Shown: piece after piece, positions 56,686 through 64,000 of the stretch
Numbering within the stretch: position 1 is the stretch's first letter
How the letters are laid out: each line of letters begins with the position of its first letter
Assembly: GCF_900143515.1 (NCBI RefSeq)
Contig: NZ_FSQT01000002.1
Coordinates: 1,675,501 to 1,739,500, forward strand
DNA from: Micromonospora cremea
GTDB lineage: Bacteria > Actinomycetota > Actinomycetes > Mycobacteriales > Micromonosporaceae
DNA: 64,000 nt
Reading direction: 5' to 3'
Program-made: the position numbers and the translations under genes
Notes under the pieces: generated by a model
What the model was told of the DNA's origin: nothing
Database searches by the model: none
Seen by the model: the letters and a program-made list of their open reading frames with translations, nothing else

Positions 56686-57282
56686 TCAGAGGTAGACCTT
56701 GCGCTGGTAGACGGCGTGTGCGCCGGCCACCCGATCGAGAAAGAGCAGCCCGGCGCAGTGGTCGATCTCGTGCTGCAACGCCCGCGCTTCGAAGCCGTCG
56801 GTCACCAGGCGTACCGGCTCCCCGCTGCCCGGCAGGTCGCCCTCCACCACCAACCGGCTGGCCCGCTTTACGTCTCCGGTCAGGTCCGGCACCGACATGC
56901 ACCCCTCCCGGCCCGGTTTCCACCGGGTCGCCTCGACCACCCGGGCGTTGCAGAGCACGAAGGTGCCGTGCACGGTGACCGCCTTCGGATGCCCGGTCAC
57001 GTCGACGGCGAAGACCCGGGCGGCCACGCCGATCTGCGGTGCGGCCAGGCCGACGCAACCCGGCGACACCCGCATGGTGGCGACGAGGTCGGCGGCCAAC
57101 CGGACCGTCTCCGCCGCGGTCGGATCCACCTCGCCGCCGGCCCGGCTCAGCACCGGGTGCGGGGCGGACACCACTGGACGCACCTCGCCCGGCACGGCCA
57201 GCGATTCCGGCGTCCACTCGCCCAGGCCGACGTACGTCCCGACGGTCCGGCCGGCGTCCGGGCCGCTCCGCTCGCCGTTCAC
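56686..57282 (-). CDS. def: Peptide deformylase
   Basis: A 198-residue deformylase with motif 1 GCVGLAAPQIG (75-85), motif 2 EGCMSVP (126-132) and motif 3 QHEIDH (170-175), which supply the metal-binding Cys and two His and the catalytic Glu. It removes the N-formyl group of new proteins. Motif 2 has Met in place of the common Leu, and motif 3 is followed by Cys, not the usual Leu/Asp-Gly, so it may be a secondary isoform. The GTG start overlaps the stop of the ACT gene (GTGA). Confidence 0.88.
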   Translation of the reverse strand: MNGERSGPDAGRTVGTYVGLGEWTPESLAVPGEVRPVVSAPHPVLSRAGGEVDPTAAETVRLAADLVATMRVSPGCVGLAAPQIGVAARVFAVDVTGHPKAVTVHGTFVLCNARVVEATRWKPGREGCMSVPDLTGDVKRASRLVVEGDLPGSGEPVRLVTDGFEARALQHEIDHCAGLLFLDRVAGAHAVYQRKVYL

Positions 57283-57791
57283 AACAGATCCGGATCCGCC
57301 GGCCGGAGGGTGACCTCGACACCCAGCTCCGCAGCCGTCCGATGCAACCGGTCGGTCAGCGCGTCGGCGACGCCGGCCGGCAGCTCCACCTCAGCCAGCA
57401 CCACGTACAGCGAGCCAGCCAACCGCGTACTCAGGTCGGTTACGTTCCCGCCGGCGTCCACCAGCACCCGGGTCATCGCCGCGACGATGCCCATCCGGTC
57501 CGACCCGTGCACCGCCATCACGTACGGCTCGCCCACCGGGGCCACGTCACCGTCCGGCGTGACCGCGCGTACCGTCGCCAGAAGCTGGCCCTCGGCGGCC
57601 AGCGGTGCCAGTGCGGCCTCGACCTCGGCGGCGGCCGGACCGGTGCAAATGAGGGTCATCGCGAAATGCCCCCGCAGTCGGGTCATCGTGCTGTCGGTGA
57701 GATTGGCGCCCAGTCGGGCCAGCACCTCGGCGACGTCGGCCACGATGCCCGGCCGGTCCCGACCGATGACGGTGATCGCGAGCTCGTTCAT
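57279..57791 (-). CDS. Double-ACT domain protein (GcvR-like)
   Basis: A 170-residue protein made of two ACT domains: AITVIGRDRPGIVADVAEVL opens the first and YVMAVHGSDRMGIVAAMTRV the second. This is the layout of GcvR-type amino-acid-sensing regulators, though actinobacterial members are mostly uncharacterised. It is translationally coupled to def by a 4-nt overlap. It is divergent from mutY with a 96-bp gap. Confidence 0.8.
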   Translation of the reverse strand: MNELAITVIGRDRPGIVADVAEVLARLGANLTDSTMTRLRGHFAMTLICTGPAAAEVEAALAPLAAEGQLLATVRAVTPDGDVAPVGEPYVMAVHGSDRMGIVAAMTRVLVDAGGNVTDLSTRLAGSLYVVLAEVELPAGVADALTDRLHRTAAELGVEVTLRPADPDLL

Positions 57792-57887
57792 CCGGGCATT
57801 CTGCCCGATCCGCCGGCCACCGCCGTGACACCCCGCCCGAGCCGCCCATCCAGCGGGACCGCGCCTCGTGACATCATCGACGGCGCG

Positions 57888-58799
57888 ATGACTCAACCCG
57901 ATTTCGCCACCCTGGTCAGCCAGTGGTACCGACAGCACGCCCGTGACCTGCCGTGGCGCGAGCCCGGGGTCAGCCCGTGGGCCATTCTGGTCAGCGAGGT
58001 CATGCTCCAGCAGACGCCCGTGGTCCGGGTGGTCCCCGCCTGGCAGGCGTGGATGAGCCGCTGGCCGGACCCGGCCGCGCTGGCGGCGGACAGCCCGGCC
58101 GAGGCGATCCGGATGTGGGGGCGCCTCGGCTACCCCCGCCGGGCGGTGCGGCTGCGGGAGTGCGCGGTCGCGATCGTGGACCGGCACGGCGGCCAGGTCC
58201 CGGACCGGCTGGAGCAACTGCTGGCCCTGCCCGGGGTCGGCACGTACACGGCGCGGGCGGTGGCCGCGTTCGCGTACGGGCAGCGGCACCCGGTGGTCGA
58301 CACGAATGTGCGCCGGGTGGTCTGCCGGGCGGTGGCCGGCGAACCGGACGCGGGGGCCGTCACCCGGCCGGCCGACCTCGTCGCGACCGAGGAGCTGCTG
58401 CCTGCGGAGCCGGCCGCAGCGGCGCTGGCCAGCGCGGCGTTCATGGAGCTGGGCGCGGTGATCTGCACGGCCCGGTCACCGCGCTGCGCGGCCTGCCCGG
58501 TCGAGTCGGTCTGCGCCTGGCGGGCCTCCGGTCAGGAGGCGCCGGCCGGACCCACCCGCCGCCCCCAGCGGTACGCGGGCACCGACCGGCAGGTACGCGG
58601 GCTGCTGCTCGGCGTGCTCCGGGAGACCACCGGACCGGTCCCGCACCAACGGCTGGACCAGGTCTGGACCGACGACGTGCAGCGCGCCCGGGCCCTGGCC
58701 GGCCTGGTGCAGGACGGGCTGGTGGAACCGGTCGGCACCGACGCCTTCCGCCTCGCCGGCGATGGCCCGTCCCTGCCCACCGCCGACCTCACCGCCTGA
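57888..58799 (+). CDS. mutY: A/G-specific adenine glycosylase MutY
   Basis: A 303-residue HhH-GPD glycosylase: SEVMLQQTPVVRVVP carries the catalytic Glu37, LPGVGTYTARAVAAFAYG is the helix-hairpin-helix, VVDTNVRRVVCR has the catalytic Asp, and CTARSPRCAACPVESVC binds a [4Fe-4S] cluster. It removes adenine mispaired with 8-oxoguanine. The product is shorter than E. coli MutY but still has a ~80-residue C-terminal part. It keeps its mycobacterial place between disA and clpC1. Confidence 0.93.
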   Translation: MTQPDFATLVSQWYRQHARDLPWREPGVSPWAILVSEVMLQQTPVVRVVPAWQAWMSRWPDPAALAADSPAEAIRMWGRLGYPRRAVRLRECAVAIVDRHGGQVPDRLEQLLALPGVGTYTARAVAAFAYGQRHPVVDTNVRRVVCRAVAGEPDAGAVTRPADLVATEELLPAEPAAAALASAAFMELGAVICTARSPRCAACPVESVCAWRASGQEAPAGPTRRPQRYAGTDRQVRGLLLGVLRETTGPVPHQRLDQVWTDDVQRARALAGLVQDGLVEPVGTDAFRLAGDGPSLPTADLTA

Positions 58800-59066
58800 C
58801 CCGCGCCCAACCCGCTGGTGCGCCCCCGCCGTCCGCCCGCCTCGAGGGCGAGGCTGGCCGCAGGCGTCTGCCTGCCGCCCTGCCGGAGGCCCGGCGCCGG
58901 GCCGGCCCGTGAGTCGGCGATCGGCTCCATATCGCCGACATCGGGGCCTACCGGCGCCAGGACACCGCGACATCGCCGACACCGAGTCGATCACCGCAAC
59001 GACCCTGGTCAGAGGCGGACGACGACCACCGGGGTCGAAACCGCGTGGCGGGGCTGACGGACAGCG
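58800..59066. other. Gap between mutY and clpC without a gene
   Basis: With the clpC terminator this gap is 327 bp. It is very GC-rich and I find no convincing frame or RNA gene. Confidence 0.5.
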
Positions 59067-59109
59067 GAAAAGGCGGGGCCCCGGTGGCTCTCGCCACCGG
59101 GGCCCCGCC
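59067..59109 (-). terminator. Intrinsic terminator of clpC
   Basis: A perfect 16-bp stem (59072-59087 with 59094-59109) with loop CTCTCG lies 17 bp past the clpC stop; on the minus strand it is followed by TTTTCC. Confidence 0.9.
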
Positions 59110-59126
59110 CCTTGCTGCTGGTCGTA

Positions 59127-61658
59127 CTACTCGTCCGCGCCCGCGGCGGCGGTGCCGCCGAGGTCGGCCGGGACCGCGTCCGGAACTTCGACCGGCTTGT
59201 CCGCGCCGTGGAACACGAGCTTGGACTTGTCGATGTCGTTCGGGTCGCCCTCGCAGTCCACCACAACGATCTGACCCGGGGTCAGCTCGTTGAACAGGAT
59301 CCGCTCGGAGAGGTTGTCCTCGATGTCGCGCTGGATCGTGCGACGCAGAGGACGGGCACCGAGCACCGGGTCGAAGCCCTTCAGCGCCAGGTACTTCTTG
59401 GCGTTGTCGGTCAGCTCCAGACCCATGTCCTTGTTGCGCAGCTGCGTCTCGATCCGCTGGATCATGATGTCCACGATCGAGAGGATCTCGTTCTGGCGCA
59501 GCTGGTGGAAGACGATGGTGTCGTCGATCCGGTTGAGGAACTCAGGCCGGAAGTGCTGCTTGAGCTCGTCGTTGACCTTCTGCTTCATCCGGTCGTAGGT
59601 GGACTCGGAGTCCTCCGACTGCTGGAAGCCGAGCGACACCGCCTTGGCGACGTCCCTGGTGCCCAGGTTGGTGGTCAGGATGATGACCGTGTTCTTGAAG
59701 TCCACGATCCGACCCTGACCGTCGGTGAGCCGACCGTCCTCCAGGATCTGGAGCAGCGTGTTGAACACGTCCGGGTGGGCCTTCTCGATCTCGTCGAAGA
59801 GAACCACCGAGAACGGCCGACGCCGCACCTTCTCGGTCAGCTGCCCGCCCTCGTCGTAGCCGACGTAGCCGGGAGGGGCACCCACCAGCCGGGAGACCGT
59901 GTAGCGGTCGTGGAACTCGGACATGTCCAGCTGGATGAGGGCATCCTCGCTGCCGAAGAGGAACTCGGCGAGCGCCTTGGACAGCTCGGTCTTACCGACG
60001 CCGGACGGGCCGGCGAAGATGAACGAGCCCGACGGGCGCTTCGGGTCCTTCAGGCCGGCCCGGGTACGCCGGATCGCCTTCGAGACCGCCTTGACCGCGT
60101 CCTCCTGGCCGATGACGCGCTTGTGCAGCTCGTCCTCCATGCGCAGCAGGCGCGAGGTCTCCTCCTCGGTCAGCTTGTAGACCGGGATGCCGGTCCAGTT
60201 GCCGAGCACCTCGGCGATCTGCTCGTCGTCAACCTCGCTGACGACGTCCAGGTCACCGGCCTTCCACTCCTTCTCCCGCTGCGCCTTCTGGCCGAGGAGC
60301 TGCTTCTCCTTGTCGCGCAGCTGGGCGGCGCGCTCGAAGTCCTGCGCGTCGATCGCGGACTCCTTGTCGCGACGCACCTGGGCGATGCGCTCGTCGAAGT
60401 CGCGCAGGTCTGGCGGCGCGGTCATCCGGCGGATCCGCATCCGGGCACCGGCCTCGTCGATCAGGTCGATCGCCTTGTCCGGCAGGAAGCGGTCCGAGAT
60501 GTACCGGTCAGCCAGGGTTGCGGCTGCCACGAGAGCTGCGTCGGTGATGCTCACCCGGTGGTGCGCCTCGTAGCGGTCGCGCAGGCCCTTGAGGATCTCG
60601 ATGGTGTGCGCCAGCGACGGCTCACCCACCTGGATCGGCTGGAACCGGCGCTCGAGCGCGGCGTCCTTCTCCAGGTGCTTGCGGTACTCGTCGAGCGTGG
60701 TGGCACCGATGGTCTGCAGCTCACCCCGGGCCAGCATCGGCTTGAGGATGCTCGCCGCGTCGATCGCGCCCTCGGCGGCACCCGCACCCACCAGGGTGTG
60801 GATCTCGTCGATGAACAGGATGATGTCGCCGCGCGTGCGGATCTCCTTGAGCACCTTCTTGAGGCGCTCCTCGAAGTCACCGCGGTAGCGGGAACCGGCG
60901 ACCAGCGCACCGAGGTCGAGCGTGTAGAGCTGCTTGTCCTTGAGCGTCTCGGGCACCTCGCCCTTGATGATCTTCTGGGACAGGCCCTCCACCACGGCGG
61001 TCTTACCGACGCCGGGCTCACCGATCAGGACCGGGTTGTTCTTGGTACGGCGGGAGAGCACCTGCATGACCCGCTCGATTTCCTTCTCGCGCCCGATGAC
61101 CGGGTCGAGCTTGCCCTCACGGGCGGCCTGGGTCAGGTTGCGGCCGAACTGGTCCAGCACCAGGCTGGTCGACGGCGCGGCCTCACCCGGCGCGGCGCCC
61201 GCCGCGGCCGGCTCCTTGCCCTGGTAGCCGGAGAGCAGCTGGATCACCTGCTGGCGGACCCGGTTGAGGTCGGCGCCGAGCTTGACCAGCACCTGGGCGG
61301 CGACGCCCTCACCCTCGCGGATCAGACCGAGCAGGATGTGCTCCGTGCCGATGTAGTTGTGGCCGAGCTGCAGCGCCTCGCGCAGCGACAGCTCCAGCAC
61401 CTTCTTGGCCCGCGGCGTGAACGGGATGTGCCCGCTCGGCGCCTGCTGGCCCTGGCCGATGATCTCCTCGACCTGCTGGCGGACGCCCTCCAGGGAGATG
61501 CCGAGGCTCTCCAGGGCCTTTGCCGCGACGCCTTCACCTTCGTGGATCAGGCCCAGCAGGATGTGTTCCGTACCGATGTAGTTGTGGTTGAGCATCCGGG
61601 CCTCTTCTTGGGCCAGGACGACAACCCGTCGCGCTCGGTCGGTGAACCGCTCGAACAT
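59127..61658 (-). CDS. clpC: ATP-dependent Clp protease ATPase ClpC
   Basis: An 843-residue Hsp100 unfoldase: two N-terminal Clp repeats ([17 protein letters not shown] and [17 protein letters not shown]), AAA+ domain 1 with GEPGVGKT, a UVR-containing middle domain ([18 protein letters not shown]), AAA+ domain 2 with [12 protein letters not shown], and a C-terminal ClpP-docking region ([16 protein letters not shown] [17 protein letters not shown]). It feeds substrates to ClpP and is normally essential in actinobacteria. The order lysS-lsr2-clpC is as in M. tuberculosis. Confidence 0.96.
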   Translation of the reverse strand: MFERFTDRARRVVVLAQEEARMLNHNYIGTEHILLGLIHEGEGVAAKALESLGISLEGVRQQVEEIIGQGQQAPSGHIPFTPRAKKVLELSLREALQLGHNYIGTEHILLGLIREGEGVAAQVLVKLGADLNRVRQQVIQLLSGYQGKEPAAAGAAPGEAAPSTSLVLDQFGRNLTQAAREGKLDPVIGREKEIERVMQVLSRRTKNNPVLIGEPGVGKTAVVEGLSQKIIKGEVPETLKDKQLYTLDLGALVAGSRYRGDFEERLKKVLKEIRTRGDIILFIDEIHTLVGAGAAEGAIDAASILKPMLARGELQTIGATTLDEYRKHLEKDAALERRFQPIQVGEPSLAHTIEILKGLRDRYEAHHRVSITDAALVAAATLADRYISDRFLPDKAIDLIDEAGARMRIRRMTAPPDLRDFDERIAQVRRDKESAIDAQDFERAAQLRDKEKQLLGQKAQREKEWKAGDLDVVSEVDDEQIAEVLGNWTGIPVYKLTEEETSRLLRMEDELHKRVIGQEDAVKAVSKAIRRTRAGLKDPKRPSGSFIFAGPSGVGKTELSKALAEFLFGSEDALIQLDMSEFHDRYTVSRLVGAPPGYVGYDEGGQLTEKVRRRPFSVVLFDEIEKAHPDVFNTLLQILEDGRLTDGQGRIVDFKNTVIILTTNLGTRDVAKAVSLGFQQSEDSESTYDRMKQKVNDELKQHFRPEFLNRIDDTIVFHQLRQNEILSIVDIMIQRIETQLRNKDMGLELTDNAKKYLALKGFDPVLGARPLRRTIQRDIEDNLSERILFNELTPGQIVVVDCEGDPNDIDKSKLVFHGADKPVEVPDAVPADLGGTAAAGADE

Positions 61659-61751
61659 GCCCTCGTGCTCCTCACGTGCCGTGCGCCTTGATGGTCAAGA
61701 TCTTGGCGGGGCCGGTGCACGAACGTCCGGGACGGGCGTCCGTGCCTCCTT

Positions 61752-61757
61752 ACTCTA
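61752..61757 (-). promoter_or_regulatory. Probable clpC -10 element
   Basis: TAGAGT on the minus strand lies 93 nt upstream of the clpC ATG, with GAGGAG about 10 nt before the start codon. The -35 region is weak, which suggests an activated promoter; in other actinobacteria ClgR activates clpC, but I cannot identify its site with confidence. Confidence 0.35.
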
Positions 61758-61978
61758 TCGTCGCTGACCGACTCAGCTGAGGTCGTGTGTCTCGGGTACG
61801 GGTCGGTTCCACGTCGTTTTACACAACCGTCCGCGCTCAGGAGGTGTTCCGGTACCCCTGTCGCTACGCGCAGAGCGAAATCCGACTGGCGCGACGGAAG
61901 CCCTCTCCCGGCTCCGGAAGGCTCCGGGGAGGGGGACCGGCGCTGGCGACGAACGCCGCACCCGGCCCTGGGGGAGGG

Positions 61979-62021
61979 TTGTCCACAGGCTGTGGATAGC
62001 TGCTCCACCGGTTGTGGACAA
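61979..62021. other. Cluster of three DnaA-box-like sites
   Basis: TTGTCCACA (61979-61987), then TGTGGATAG (61991-61999, one change from the reverse box) and TGTGGACAA (62013-62021, exact reverse box). The outer pair makes a perfect 10-bp inverted repeat (GTTGTCCACA-like ends reading GTTGT...ACAAC within 61978-62022). It lies in the 519-bp clpC-lsr2 gap (61659-62177), which has no gene. Confidence 0.6.
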
Positions 62022-62099
62022 CGTCGGTCGCGCGGGAATGCTTCCCCGGCCCCTGGGCCCGGCCTCCGGCGCCCGGCTCGCGGCCGACGGGAATACGGC

Positions 62100-62133
62100 G
62101 ACGCCGGCCCGGAGAGTGCTCCGGCCCGGCGTC
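62100..62133 (-). terminator. Hairpin after lsr2
   Basis: A 15-bp stem with one mismatch (62100-62114 with 62119-62133, loop AGTG) lies 45 bp past the lsr2 stop. It probably terminates lsr2. Confidence 0.65.
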
Positions 62134-62177
62134 GGTGTCGCCCTGCGGCGGCCGCTGGCCACCAGACTGCTGACGGA

Positions 62178-62522
62178 TCAGCGCTTCGCGTGGTACTCGT
62201 CGACGATCTCCTGCGGGATGCGCCCCCGGTCCGAGATGTCCTTGCCGGCCTTCTTGGCCCACTCCCGGATCGCCTTGTTCTGCTCCCGGTCGGCGGTCGC
62301 GCCGCCCCGGCCGCGGGCGGCCCGTCCACCGATCACCACGCCGCCCCGGCCCACCTTGGTGCCGGCGCCCACGTAGGGAGCGAATACGTCGCGCAATTTC
62401 GCGGCGTTGGAACTCGACAGGTCGATCTCGTACTGAACGCCGTCGAGCGCGAACTTGACGGTCTCGTCCGCGTCCCCGCCGTCCAGGTCATCGACCAGCT
62501 TGTGAATGATCTGCTTGGCCAC
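62178..62522 (-). CDS. lsr2: Nucleoid-associated protein Lsr2
   Basis: A 114-residue Lsr2: N-terminal oligomerisation domain (AKQIIHKLVDDLDGGDADET, VQYEIDLSSSNAAKLRDVF), a Gly/Arg-rich linker and the C-terminal DNA-binding domain with the AT-hook-like DISDRGRIPQEIVDEYHAKR. Lsr2 is the xenogeneic silencer of actinobacteria, coating AT-rich and foreign DNA. GTG 62522 gives the family N-terminus; AAAGGA lies about 9 nt upstream. An own promoter is visible. Confidence 0.95.
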   Translation of the reverse strand: MAKQIIHKLVDDLDGGDADETVKFALDGVQYEIDLSSSNAAKLRDVFAPYVGAGTKVGRGGVVIGGRAARGRGGATADREQNKAIREWAKKAGKDISDRGRIPQEIVDEYHAKR

Positions 62523-62565
62523 GTCCCACATTCCTTTCGAGCAGGGTGCTCCTGCTAACGAGAGC

Positions 62566-62596
62566 ACAATAACCCGCGCGCTGCTCGCCCCGTCAA
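62566..62596 (-). promoter_or_regulatory. lsr2 promoter
   Basis: On the minus strand TTGACG (62596-62591) and TATTGT (62571-62566) are 19 bp apart (or TTATTG at 18 bp). This lies in the lysS-lsr2 gap and would give a ~40-nt leader. Confidence 0.5.
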
Positions 62597-62633
62597 TAGG
62601 ATGCGGTATCGACGCGGCACGAGCCGAGCCGGA

Positions 62634-64000
62634 CTACTCGGGGCGGACCAACGGGAAGAGGATCGTTTCCCGAATTCCGAGCCCGGTCAGGGCCATCAAC
62701 AGCCGGTCGATTCCCATTCCCATACCGCCGGCCGGCGGCATTCCGTACTCCATCGCCCGGAGAAAGTCCTCGTCGAGACGCATCGCCTCGTCGTCGCCGC
62801 GGGCGCCGAGCTGCGCCTGGGCCACCAGCCGCTCCCGCTGCACCACCGGGTCGACCAGCTCGGAGTACGCGGTGCCCAGCTCGAACCCGAGCACGTAGAG
62901 GTCCCACTTCTCGGCCAGCCCCGGCTCGCTGCGGTGCGCCCGGGTGAGCGGGCTGGTCTCCTCCGGGTAGTCCCGGACGAAGGTGGGTGCGTCCAGGCCG
63001 GGGACGACCAGCTCCTCGAACAGTTCCTCGGCCAGCTTGCCCGGGCCCCACTTCGGGTCCACGGCCAATCCCACCTTGTCCGCGTACTCAACCAGGCGGG
63101 ACCGTTCGGTGCGGACCGTGACCTCCTCGCCAAGCGCCTCGGAAAGCACCCCGAACAGGGTCACCGTGCGCCACTCACCACCCAGGTCGAACTCCCGACC
63201 GTCGGCGTGGGTCACCACGGTCGAGCCGCTGACCGCGACCGCCGCCTGTTGTACGAGATTGCGGGTCAACTCGGCCATCGTGTCGTAGTCGCCGTACGCC
63301 TCGTACGTCTCCAGCATCGCGAACTCCGGTGAGTGCGAAGAGTCGACACCCTCATTACGGAAGTTGCGGTTGATCTCGAAGACACGGTCGACACCACCGA
63401 CGACGGCGCGCTTGAGAAACAGTTCCGGAGCGATTCGCAGATACAGATCGGTGTTCAACGCATTGCTGTGGGTCACGAACGGTCGGGCCGCCGCACCGCC
63501 GTGCAGCAGTTGCAGCATCGGAGTTTCCACCTCGATGAAGCCCTGCCCGTGCAGCGAATCGCGAAGGCTGCGTACCGCCGCGGCCCGGGTACGGACCATC
63601 TGCCGGGCCTGCGGCCGGACGATCAGGTCGACGTAACGCTGCCGGACCCGCGCCTCCTCGGAGAGTGGCTTGTGCGCCACCGGCAACGGCCGCAGCGCCT
63701 TGGCGGTCATCTCCCAGCGCTCGGCCAGCACCGACAGCTCGCCCCGGCGGCTGGTGATCACCTCGCCGGTGACGCCGACGTGGTCGCCGAGGTCGACCAG
63801 CCGCTTCCAGGCCTCCAGCCGCTCCGGACCGACCCGGTCCAGCGAGAGCATCGCCTGCAACTCGGTGCCGTCGCCGTCGCGCAGGGTCGCGAAGCAGAGC
63901 TTGCCCGTGTTGCGTACGAAGATCACCCGGCCGGTGACCGAGACCTGGTCGCCGGTGGCGGTGTCGGTGGGCAGGTCGGCGTAGCGCCCCCGGACCTCCG
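62634..64000 (-). CDS. lysS: Lysyl-tRNA synthetase, class II (5' end outside window)
   Basis: The last ~455 residues of a class II LysRS are visible. The OB-fold anticodon domain ([20 protein letters not shown]) is followed by motif 2 [20 protein letters not shown] and motif 3 [20 protein letters not shown]. The frame is open at the right edge, so the start lies beyond 64000. It attaches lysine to tRNA-Lys. In the signature, [20 protein letters not shown] is the normal GG-AARPF/THHN region, where the second His of THHN is Ser here. Confidence 0.95.
   Translation of the reverse strand, partial: EVRGRYADLPTDTATGDQVSVTGRVIFVRNTGKLCFATLRDGDGTELQAMLSLDRVGPERLEAWKRLVDLGDHVGVTGEVITSRRGELSVLAERWEMTAKALRPLPVAHKPLSEEARVRQRYVDLIVRPQARQMVRTRAAAVRSLRDSLHGQGFIEVETPMLQLLHGGAAARPFVTHSNALNTDLYLRIAPELFLKRAVVGGVDRVFEINRNFRNEGVDSSHSPEFAMLETYEAYGDYDTMAELTRNLVQQAAVAVSGSTVVTHADGREFDLGGEWRTVTLFGVLSEALGEEVTVRTERSRLVEYADKVGLAVDPKWGPGKLAEELFEELVVPGLDAPTFVRDYPEETSPLTRAHRSEPGLAEKWDLYVLGFELGTAYSELVDPVVQRERLVAQAQLGARGDDEAMRLDEDFLRAMEYGMPPAGGMGMGIDRLLMALTGLGIRETILFPLVRPE

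Noticed and set aside
59112..61691. 859-codon frame antisense to clpC
   Set aside because: Long antisense frames are expected opposite highly biased high-GC genes; ClpC motifs on the minus strand are unambiguous.
61979..62021. Chromosomal replication origin
   Set aside because: There are only three boxes and no dnaA, dnaN, recF, gyrB, rpmH or parAB genes nearby.

Overview
The window is about 73% G+C with strong third-position G/C bias, frequent GTG starts, GNTG/ATGA start-stop overlaps, an Lsr2 nucleoid protein, mycobacterial-type gene order and several leaderless promoters (a TANNNT hexamer 6-8 nt before the start codon). This points to a chromosomal segment of an actinomycete, most likely of the family Micromonosporaceae (Micromonospora, Salinispora or Actinoplanes type). 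I see no plasmid, phage or insertion-sequence genes, no CRISPR array and no rRNA. One tRNA gene, tRNA-Thr(TGT), is present. Both window ends cut a gene: a PAP2 phosphatase on the left and lysS on the right.

Layout. 0-13 kb: mixed accessory and housekeeping genes (APC permease, RCK/TrkA-N channel-like protein, CrtU-like carotenoid oxidoreductase, an HNH endonuclease behind a promoter-uORF-hairpin leader, a Ser/Thr kinase, enoyl-CoA hydratase, an AraC-VOC-DUF998-phosphatase run). 13.1-14.3 kb: gene-poor stretch with decayed coding sequence next to tRNA-Thr. 14.3-18.9 kb: msiK (shared sugar-ABC ATPase), then cysS-rlmB facing an IclR regulator, both apparently leaderless. 19-24.8 kb: two DnaA boxes, a DUF559 protein expanded by an in-frame 18-bp tandem repeat, a secreted subtilisin, a HAD pseudogene, and a DMT exporter / CGNR regulator pair sharing a perfect dyad operator. 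24.8-31.2 kb: class II and class I fumarases separated by a large SARP-NB-ARC-TPR regulator.

31.3-43.5 kb: two PQQ-like propeller proteins and a tyrosine/homogentisate catabolic region: Lrp regulator, hppD, two RDD membrane proteins and a HisC/Pat-type aminotransferase; then fahA, an uncharacterised protein and hmgA arranged divergently around a 19-bp palindrome. The aminotransferase could supply 4-hydroxyphenylpyruvate to HppD, HmgA opens homogentisate, FahA cleaves the product to fumarate and acetoacetate, and two fumarases lie nearby.

43.5-64 kb: a block that I recognise from memory as collinear with the M. tuberculosis region cysS1-ispF-ispD-carD-lpqE-radA-disA-...-mutY-...-clpC1-lsr2-lysS. 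Here it reads ispF-ispD-carD / lpqE-radA-disA / membrane protein / def-ACT / mutY / clpC-lsr2-lysS. Between carD and lpqE sits a four-gene phenolic-lipid cluster (type III PKS, acyl-CoA-dehydrogenase-like flavoprotein, methyltransferase, UbiA prenyltransferase) resembling the agq cluster of Actinoplanes missouriensis. The most interesting small-scale signals are the HNH leader, the two DnaA-box clusters, the CGNR/DMT and hmgA/fahA operators, and the uncharacterised protein coupled to FahA.
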